This document shows, one piece after another, positions 56,499 to 61,842 of a DNA stretch of 61,842 bases. Made by a program: the position numbers and the translations under genes. Below the pieces are notes generated by a model. It was not told where the DNA came from. It was given only the letters and a program-made list of their open reading frames with translations, and did not search any database. The DNA is taken from positions 1-61,842 of the forward strand of contig CACISL010000006.1 in assembly GCA_902589305.1 (NCBI GenBank), given 5' to 3'. Source of the stretch: an uncultured Pelagibacteraceae bacterium (GTDB taxonomy: Bacteria; Pseudomonadota; Alphaproteobacteria; Pelagibacterales; Pelagibacteraceae). Position 1 is the first letter of the stretch. Each line of letters opens with the position of its first letter.

Positions 56499-56930
56499 AT
56501 GAATCTTTATTTGTTTTTTAAGTCCCTTCACCTTATTGCTGTTATTTCATGGATGGCCGGTCTTTTATATCTACCAAGAATATTTGTCTACCACTCCGAA
56601 GCCAATCATGAATCACAGAAAAATATATTTAAAGTGATGGAAAGGAAACTCTATAATTATATCATGATGCCTGCTATGCTCTTGTCTTGGTTATTTGGAA
56701 TTTTACTAATTCACAGTATTGGAATTAACATCTTTTTAGAATTATGGATGCAAATCAAAACTATTGGTATAGTGATTTTGACATATTATCATTTTACTTT
56801 AGGAAAATATTTAAGCGATTTCGCTATTGATAATAACCAAAAAACCTCAAAATTTTTTAGAATTTATAATGAAATACCTACAATTATACTGATAGTGGTA
56901 ATATTTGTTGTGATATTTAAACCATTATAA
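56499..56930 (+). CDS. hemJ: Protoporphyrinogen IX oxidase HemJ
   Basis: This is a 143-aa, four-helix membrane protein. The conserved His is in LHLIAVISWMAGLLYLPRIFVYH; the second motif is MMPAMLLSWLFGILL. HemJ replaces HemG/HemY in most alphaproteobacteria and supplies the substrate for HemH. It is the last gene of hemE-hemH-hemJ. Confidence 0.94.
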   Translation: MNLYLFFKSLHLIAVISWMAGLLYLPRIFVYHSEANHESQKNIFKVMERKLYNYIMMPAMLLSWLFGILLIHSIGINIFLELWMQIKTIGIVILTYYHFTLGKYLSDFAIDNNQKTSKFFRIYNEIPTIILIVVIFVVIFKPL

Positions 56931-56937
56931 TTATTGC

Positions 56938-56965
56938 TTGAATTTTTTTTAAAAAAGCATATATT
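56938..56965 (+). promoter_or_regulatory. Likely rho promoter
   Basis: TTGAAT and TATATT are separated by 16 bp in the 67-bp hemJ-rho spacer, leaving a leader of about 25 nt before the rho ATG. This is a reasonable sigma-70 match in AT-rich DNA. Confidence 0.45.
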
Positions 56966-56997
56966 TATATGACATTCCTTAAATCAATTACACTCAC

Positions 56998-58272
56998 ATG
57001 AATTTACAAGAACTAAAGCAAAAAAATCCTGCAGAGCTTATAAATGAGGCTGAAAAATTAGGAATTGAGAATCCAAGCACATTAAGAAAGCAAGAAATTT
57101 TATTTGCAATTTTAAAAAAGCTGGCTGAAAAAAATGAGCAAATTACTGCGATAGGTGTTTTAGAAGTATTACAAGACGGCTTTGGATTTCTGCGCGCAAT
57201 AGAATCCAACTATTTACCAGGTCCAGACGATATATATGTAAGCCCAAGTCAAATAAGAAGATTTGGTTTAAGAACAGGAGACTCTGTTGAGGGAGAAATT
57301 AGAGGCCCAAAAGATGCGGAAAGATATTTTGCACTTTTAAAAGTTAATAAGATTAATTTTGATAATACAGATAAAGCTAAAAATAAAATTGCATTTGACA
57401 ACCTCACCCCTCTCTATCCTAATGAGAGGATAAAGTTAGAAGTTGAAACATCAAAGATTGAAAAAAAACCTGATAATACGGCCAGGTTGATTGATCTTGT
57501 TAGTCCTATTGGCAAAGGACAAAGATCTTTAATAGTTTCGCCTCCGAGAGCTGGTAAAACAATAATATTACAAAATATAGCGCAGTCTATTACGGCCAAC
57601 CATCCTGAATGTTACTTAATGGTATTGTTAATTGATGAAAGGCCCGAAGAAGTTACTGATATGCAAAGATCAGTACAAGGTGAGGTGGTAGCATCTACTT
57701 TCGACGAACCAGCCTCAAGGCACGTAGCGGTAGCAGAAATGGTTATAGAAAAAGCAAAGAGGCTTGTAGAACACAAGAAAGACGTTGTAATACTTTTAGA
57801 CTCAATTACTAGACTAGGAAGAGCATATAATGCTGTAATACCTAGTTCTGGAAAAGTTTTAACAGGCGGTGTAGATGCAAACGCTCTTCAAAGACCAAAA
57901 AGATTTTTTGGTGCAGCTAGAAATGTAGAGGAGGGTGGATCGCTAACAATTATTTCGACAGCATTAATTGATACTGGAAGTAGAATGGATGAAGTAATTT
58001 TTGAAGAATTTAAAGGGACGGGTAATTCAGAGCTTATACTTGATAGAAAAGTCGCTGATAAAAGAATTTATCCTGCTCTTGATATTACAAGATCAGGAAC
58101 AAGAAGAGAAGAATTATTATTTGCTAAGGATGAGTTATCCAAAATGAACGTTTTAAGAAGAATCATTAGTCCAATGGGTACAATGGACGGGATTGAATTT
58201 CTTATTTCTAAACTAAAAAATACTAAAAATAATTCAGACTTTTTTGACTCGATGAATAAATCTGCGAATTAA
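56998..58272 (+). CDS. rho: Transcription termination factor Rho
   Basis: This is a 424-aa hexameric helicase. The N-terminal RNA-binding OB fold has [20 protein letters not shown]. Walker A is [15 protein letters not shown], Walker [17 protein letters not shown], and the Q/R loops follow. It ends Rho-dependent transcripts, important here because intrinsic terminators are scarce. It is convergent with the LON-domain gene, 3 nt apart. Confidence 0.98.
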   Translation: MNLQELKQKNPAELINEAEKLGIENPSTLRKQEILFAILKKLAEKNEQITAIGVLEVLQDGFGFLRAIESNYLPGPDDIYVSPSQIRRFGLRTGDSVEGEIRGPKDAERYFALLKVNKINFDNTDKAKNKIAFDNLTPLYPNERIKLEVETSKIEKKPDNTARLIDLVSPIGKGQRSLIVSPPRAGKTIILQNIAQSITANHPECYLMVLLIDERPEEVTDMQRSVQGEVVASTFDEPASRHVAVAEMVIEKAKRLVEHKKDVVILLDSITRLGRAYNAVIPSSGKVLTGGVDANALQRPKRFFGAARNVEEGGSLTIISTALIDTGSRMDEVIFEEFKGTGNSELILDRKVADKRIYPALDITRSGTRREELLFAKDELSKMNVLRRIISPMGTMDGIEFLISKLKNTKNNSDFFDSMNKSAN

Positions 58273-58275
58273 TTT

Positions 58276-58893
58276 TTATTGAATTGTTCGATTGTTAAAA
58301 TTTGTACTATGAAGATAAAAACTTATAATATTATCCAAAGTGTTTATTTTATCTTCAAGGGTTAGTGCTTCTAGAAGTTTCTGTTTTTCCTCGTTAGTCA
58401 CAGGGGATATCATGGAAAGAGTATTAATTTTTTGAGTACTATCAAGTTTTTCAAATTCTTTCCAATTTAATAAAAGCCCATTCCTTTTAAAAAAAATCTT
58501 TGCTTTCTCCATTAAAGCATCTGTATTGTGAACGACAGAAATATTTTTGAGATCTAATGAAAAACTTTTATAATCTACTTTAAATTCTCGATATAACTTT
58601 TTGTTTTCAACCTCATCTAATATTTTAAATCTTGAGACTCCGGTAAGATTAATTAAAATTCTACCATCCTGACTTTTTTGAAAATCACTTATCTTGCCCA
58701 TACAACCAATTTTATAAACTTTATTTGCATTTTTTTGTGATTGCACCATTCCCATAATCTTATCTTTTTTATAAGTATCATTAACAAGATCTAAGTATCT
58801 TTTTTCAAAAATATTAAGAGGTAAATTTGTATTAGGAAAGTAAATTACACCACTCAAAGGAAAGATCGGAATTATTTCTGGATAAGATTTCAT
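58276..58893 (-). CDS. LON substrate-binding-domain protein
   Basis: This is a 205-aa protein with only the N-terminal domain of Lon: PIFPLSGVIYFPNTNLPLNIF, then IGCMGKISDFQKSQDGRILI and LTGVSRFKIL. No AAA+ or protease domain is present. This stand-alone PF02190 form is common in alphaproteobacteria; its role is unclear. Confidence 0.9.
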   Translation of the reverse strand: MKSYPEIIPIFPLSGVIYFPNTNLPLNIFEKRYLDLVNDTYKKDKIMGMVQSQKNANKVYKIGCMGKISDFQKSQDGRILINLTGVSRFKILDEVENKKLYREFKVDYKSFSLDLKNISVVHNTDALMEKAKIFFKRNGLLLNWKEFEKLDSTQKINTLSMISPVTNEEKQKLLEALTLEDKINTLDNIISFYLHSTNFNNRTIQ

Positions 58894-58945
58894 TTGTTGA
58901 CTATATAAAAAATTTTACATCAACGATAGCGACATTTTATTTAGG

Positions 58946-58975
58946 TTGACCGCACTAGAGGTTTTATACTATACC
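58946..58975 (+). promoter_or_regulatory. Promoter of the interrupted tRNA-Gly gene
   Basis: TTGACC and TATACC are separated by 18 bp and end 9 nt before the tRNA first base. TATACT lies 5 bp further upstream as an alternative -10. It is a strong match for this genome, fitting a stable-RNA gene. Confidence 0.6.
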
Positions 58976-58984
58976 ATAACAGTC

Positions 58985-59023
58985 GCGGGCATAGCTCAGT
59001 GGTAGAGCGTCTCGTTGCCAACG
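58985..59023 (+). pseudogene. tRNA-Gly(GCC), 5' half only (interrupted)
   Basis: A perfect start of a tRNA-Gly gene is present: acceptor strand GCGGGCA, D arm GCTC-AGTGGTA-GAGC, anticodon stem TCTCG and loop TTGCCAA with anticodon GCC at 59017-59019. Only CG of the 3' anticodon stem remains; the sequence then becomes TTATCGAC with no variable loop, T arm or acceptor complement. Nothing downstream in the window restores the gene. The break lies at the anticodon region, a favoured crossover point for tyrosine integrases. The window boundary of an inserted element is the likely cause; an assembly join is the alternative. Confidence 0.85.
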
Positions 59024-59105
59024 TTATCGACAAAAAACTCAACTTTTGCAAATCCCTTAGGTTTAACAACATTAATAAGCTATCAAATATTAGATCAAAT
59101 TCACA

Positions 59106-60137
59106 GTGAGTGATAGTATAGGGATAGAACAACTTATCAAAATGAGAAAATTTTTAAAAATTGATAAAAAAAAATTTGGTGAACTAGTTGTTAAAATGAG
59201 AAAAATTCAACAATCATTTCATAAAAAATTTAATATTGATGATTTGTGGAGCAATAGTAAATTTACTGAAGTCATAGTCGCAAATTCACTAAACCATAAA
59301 ATGATACCAGGCCACTCTGGTTCTAGAGATGCAGTAGATGATAAAGGAAATATCTACGAGTATAAGCATTACAAGAAAAAAAGTTCCAATCATTCTTGGA
59401 CCTTTAACGACTTTTCAGATACTACAATTAAAAAACTTAAAAAGACAAAGGCTGTAATATTTGCACATTTTGATGATGAAGTTTTCCCTCCTATTTTTGA
59501 TAAATATATAAGTGTCCCGGGTGAAGTGATGTCAGCTTATTTAGAACGTGAAACACAAAAAATTAAAAACACGAGGAAAATGATAAATGTAAGCTCCAAG
59601 CAACTTTATGAAAGAGAAGGCTATAATTGGGTAAAAACAAATGACAACGCTTTCAAGAACGGAAAATACTACAGCGAAATAAAAGAAATATTTTTATTTG
59701 CAAAATCCTTGGAAAAACTTACCAAAGTCAAAAATTTACTTACAAGCAATAAAATATGGGAACAAATTGTTGCAGTTGAATTGAATCATAATATCAATTC
59801 AGAGCAAGGTGGAAGGGCAGGAGCACATGATGCATTTGATGAATTTGGTAATGAATTTGAATATAAAGTGTACTCTGGAAACTCTTGGGGATTTCAAGAT
59901 ATATCAGATGATGTTCTAAAAAAATATTACTCAATAAAAGGGTTTATATTAGCAACGGTAGATAAAAAAAAAATAGAAGTAAAAAAAATTTTCAAAGTTA
60001 AGCCTAATCTTGCTATTCCTTTGCTTAAAGCTAAAAGAGATGAAAGAATTAAAAAATCAAAAAAACCATTACGTAGATTACAAGAGTCTATAGCGACAGG
60101 AGATTTAAATAAAATTAATGCTGAAAAATTACTTTGA
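59106..60137 (+). CDS. Restriction-endonuclease-like protein with duplicated PD-(D/E)xK-type module
   Basis: This is a 343-aa protein with two tandem related halves. Copy 1 has E55, D75 and E85-Y-K87 within SRDAVDDKGNIYEYKHY; copy 2 has E219, D242 and E252-Y-K254 within AHDAFDEFGNEFEYKVY. Both share VA..LNH, then a Gly-rich turn, and end in W.F.D(I/F)SD. The E...D...ExK spacing fits a PD-(D/E)xK nuclease, and both copies look intact. It is convergent with and overlaps a DNA methyltransferase by 9 nt, so a type II restriction role is inferred. The start is GTG 59106 or ATG 59142. I do not recognise the exact family. Confidence 0.7.
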   Translation: MSDSIGIEQLIKMRKFLKIDKKKFGELVVKMRKIQQSFHKKFNIDDLWSNSKFTEVIVANSLNHKMIPGHSGSRDAVDDKGNIYEYKHYKKKSSNHSWTFNDFSDTTIKKLKKTKAVIFAHFDDEVFPPIFDKYISVPGEVMSAYLERETQKIKNTRKMINVSSKQLYEREGYNWVKTNDNAFKNGKYYSEIKEIFLFAKSLEKLTKVKNLLTSNKIWEQIVAVELNHNINSEQGGRAGAHDAFDEFGNEFEYKVYSGNSWGFQDISDDVLKKYYSIKGFILATVDKKKIEVKKIFKVKPNLAIPLLKAKRDERIKKSKKPLRRLQESIATGDLNKINAEKLL

Positions 60138-60911
60138 ACTACGAAGTCTTTTCAGAGAAAAATTAAAATATTTCTTATCTTTTTCTATTCCAAAATATCC
60201 TCTTTTATTTATTTTACAAACCAAAGGAATAGTCCCGCTGCCTGAAAAAGGATCAATAACCAAGTCGTTTTTGTTTGTACAACCCTTAATTAGTCTATTA
60301 ATTATTTCAATTGGTTTTTGAGATGGATGTCTTCCATATTTTTTTTCATTTTTAGGAGTCATTGGGATGTCCCACATATTTCTCATTTGTTTTTTATTAT
60401 GTGTAAGTTTTTTCATTTCGTTATAATTAAAAATCCAATTTTTCGCTTTTTTTGTTGAATTATTAACTGACCAAATTATTTGCTCTGTACTTTCACAGAA
60501 CATTCTAAGTGTAATATTTGGAAAGGCATTTCTCTTATACCAAATTATAGAATTTACTATTCTTTTATCCTCTTTAGACAAGATATATCCGATTTTATAA
60601 ATATTATGGTAGGTGCCAAATATTAAAATATTCCCGTTGGGTTTAACTATTCTAAAAATTTCATCTAGCCAATCCTTTGTGAAATTAAAATAATTGTCAT
60701 CAGAAAAAGTATCCCACTTTTCATCAATCTTATTAAATTTTTTTTCAATTCTCCAGGTTGGATTAGATTTGTACCAACCTATATTTTTTTTCCCAGAGTA
60801 GTTAGATAAGTTATAAGGAGGGTCAGTTATACAATGGTCAAACGAGTTAGATTTCAATTTTTTTAATTCTTTTAAACTATCCCCTAATATTATTTTTGAT
60901 TTAAATTTCAA
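60129..60911 (-). CDS. Beta-class DNA methyltransferase (N6-adenine or N4-cytosine)
   Basis: This is a 260-aa amino-methyltransferase. Motif IV comes first (CITDPPYNLSNYSGK, residues ~32-46) and the SAM-binding motif I late (VIDPFSGSGTIPLV), preceded by RHPSQKPIEIINRLI. This is the beta-class order. DPPY fits N6-adenine most often, but N4-cytosine is possible. It probably protects the site cut by the convergent nuclease. It overlaps the next methyltransferase gene by 11 nt, suggesting coupled translation. Confidence 0.9.
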   Translation of the reverse strand: MKFKSKIILGDSLKELKKLKSNSFDHCITDPPYNLSNYSGKKNIGWYKSNPTWRIEKKFNKIDEKWDTFSDDNYFNFTKDWLDEIFRIVKPNGNILIFGTYHNIYKIGYILSKEDKRIVNSIIWYKRNAFPNITLRMFCESTEQIIWSVNNSTKKAKNWIFNYNEMKKLTHNKKQMRNMWDIPMTPKNEKKYGRHPSQKPIEIINRLIKGCTNKNDLVIDPFSGSGTIPLVCKINKRGYFGIEKDKKYFNFSLKRLRSSK

Positions 60912-61842
60912 TTATATTTCTACTTTTTTTTTCAATTTTATATCTTTTTTGTAAAATTTTCATGATTGAACCAGAGTCTTTCAATGTACCTAAATATCCA
61001 CAAAAGAAAAGTTCTTTAATTAAGCCGTTGTCCAATATTTCTGATATTTTTACTCGTTTATTTTTTTTTAAATATTTATGTGTAAATTCAAAAACTATTT
61101 TTTCAATCATTTTTTGCTCATATTTTCTTTTTACAACTTCTTTTTTGTTAATATTTTTTTTAAAAAAAAATAAGCAATCCCCAACCACTGTTGTGTCTTG
61201 AGTTGTATTTTGTTTATAAGTATATTTTTTCTTGCTTACGTGAACCTGTTTATCAAACTCCAAACCACATTGTAACAAAACTCTTAAAAAATCATCAACA
61301 TTATTTAGTTTACTATCCTTAAAATAGATTATTGCAGTTGCATCATTTTTCATTTTTCTTGTGATATTATAAAAACAACTTTTTAAAGTATCCAAGTATT
61401 GTTCTCTAGAAATTATTTTCTTTTTTCTATTTGTTTGAACCAATTCTAAATTATTATTTTTTTTAAAATTTAGAAAAAATTCCCAAATTACTAAATATTC
61501 AGAATACGCAACTTGGTCAAAATATGGAGGATCCGAGAAAACTAAGTCGATAGAATTATTTGGTATTTCATCTCTAATTTTTTGTATTGGTTTATTAAGT
61601 AAAATGTAGCTCTTACTATTGGCGTTAGACAATTCTTTAAAGTCCTTCTTTTCTTGAATATCCTCTTTTTTGGTCTCTAAGGTTTTTATTAAGGTTTTAA
61701 ATTTCTTAAGAATTAAGTTCAGTATATTTCTTTCTAAGACATCTTTTTTGGGATACCAAAAAGGAAACTGAGATTGAGATCTTAAATCAGTATATTTTGA
61801 AAGATGTAAAATTGAACTTATTATAATTTTTAAAATACTATT
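60901..61842 (-). CDS. Second DNA methyltransferase, C-terminal part (runs off right edge)
   Basis: The frame is open from the stop at 60901 to the window end, so this is a partial gene of at least 313 codons. A TTG at 61632 is not a needed start, because coding-like sequence continues upstream (around YTDLRSQSQFPFWYPKKD). Catalytic motif IV is VFSDPPYFDQVAYSEYLVIW, followed by AIIYFKDSK. No SAM motif I lies downstream, so it must be N-terminal, outside the window. That is the opposite order to its neighbour. The motif resembles DUF1156/COG1743-type adenine methylases. Confidence 0.8.
   Translation of the reverse strand, partial: NSILKIIISSILHLSKYTDLRSQSQFPFWYPKKDVLERNILNLILKKFKTLIKTLETKKEDIQEKKDFKELSNANSKSYILLNKPIQKIRDEIPNNSIDLVFSDPPYFDQVAYSEYLVIWEFFLNFKKNNNLELVQTNRKKKIISREQYLDTLKSCFYNITRKMKNDATAIIYFKDSKLNNVDDFLRVLLQCGLEFDKQVHVSKKKYTYKQNTTQDTTVVGDCLFFFKKNINKKEVVKRKYEQKMIEKIVFEFTHKYLKKNKRVKISEILDNGLIKELFFCGYLGTLKDSGSIMKILQKRYKIEKKSRNIIEI

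Noticed and set aside
58985-59105. Group I intron in the tRNA-Gly anticodon region
   Set aside because: Only about 80 bp separate the tRNA half from the next gene, no 3' exon is found in the window, and no catalytic-core pairing is visible.
60901-61632. Second methyltransferase as a complete 243-aa gene starting at TTG 61632
   Set aside because: The same frame stays open to the window edge with coding-like sequence, and the SAM-binding motif is missing from the shorter product.

Overview
The window is AT-rich (GC very low throughout by eye, roughly 30%) and almost wholly coding. Many genes overlap, and spacers are usually under 100 bp. Gene content and order point to a streamlined marine alphaproteobacterium of the SAR11 / Pelagibacterales type. 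The markers are the parA-parB-rsmG-mnmG-mnmE block, the hemE/ppsR replication-origin neighbourhood, MaeB-type malic enzyme, HemJ, a DUF3576 lipoprotein with leuS-lptE-holA, and Lys/Asn/Ile-rich proteins. The organism name is an inference from content, not a database result.

Layout. 1-8.2 kb (minus): a compact housekeeping run tsaB-fur-miaB-phoH-ybeY-lnt-metK, then nusA-infB. infB leaves the window on the left. The spacers that hold rimI, corC, trmB, rimP and ylxR in many alphaproteobacteria are closed here. 8.1-19.3 kb: envelope and metabolic genes (polysaccharide deacetylase, Bax-like glucosaminidase, nfuA, trpS, murJ, maeB, BON lipoprotein, rsmI, LppC-like, rdgB). 19.3-25.6 kb (plus): grpE-dnaK-dnaJ with a sigma-32-like promoter before dnaK, a 55-codon membrane ORF, dapB, nth and an adenosine-kinase-like gene. 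25.6-28 kb: a compact cluster holding a 35-aa ArfA-like ribosome-rescue factor coupled to a response regulator with a degenerate receiver, an L,D-transpeptidase, the PLP protein YggS and a degenerate ThiE/TenI protein. Two divergent pairs here have touching start codons. 28-29.3 kb: porin and its AT-rich upstream region.

29.3-43 kb: DUF3576-leuS-lptE-holA run into parB-parA-rsmG-mnmG-mnmE, with two parS cores inside rsmG. UbiH-family hydroxylase, ftsK and lolA follow. 43-47 kb (minus): histidine operon hisB-H-A-F-E with a HIT protein and a GNAT. 47-54.2 kb: hslVU with a sigma-32-like promoter, smr, a Tim44-like protein, fxsA, a divergent secB, dnaQ, coaE, aroE, maf and ppsR. 54.2-54.5 kb: the largest non-coding gap, best read as the chromosomal origin oriC from its ppsR/hemE flanks. 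54.5-58.9 kb: hemE-hemH-hemJ, rho and a LON-domain protein.

From 58.98 kb the character changes. A tRNA-Gly(GCC) gene with a good promoter is cut off in its anticodon stem. Unrelated DNA follows with a restriction-modification-like cassette: one protein carrying two copies of a PD-(D/E)xK-like nuclease module, a complete beta-class DNA methyltransferase, and a second methyltransferase of the opposite motif order that runs off the right edge. This is the best candidate for an acquired, poorly described system in the window.
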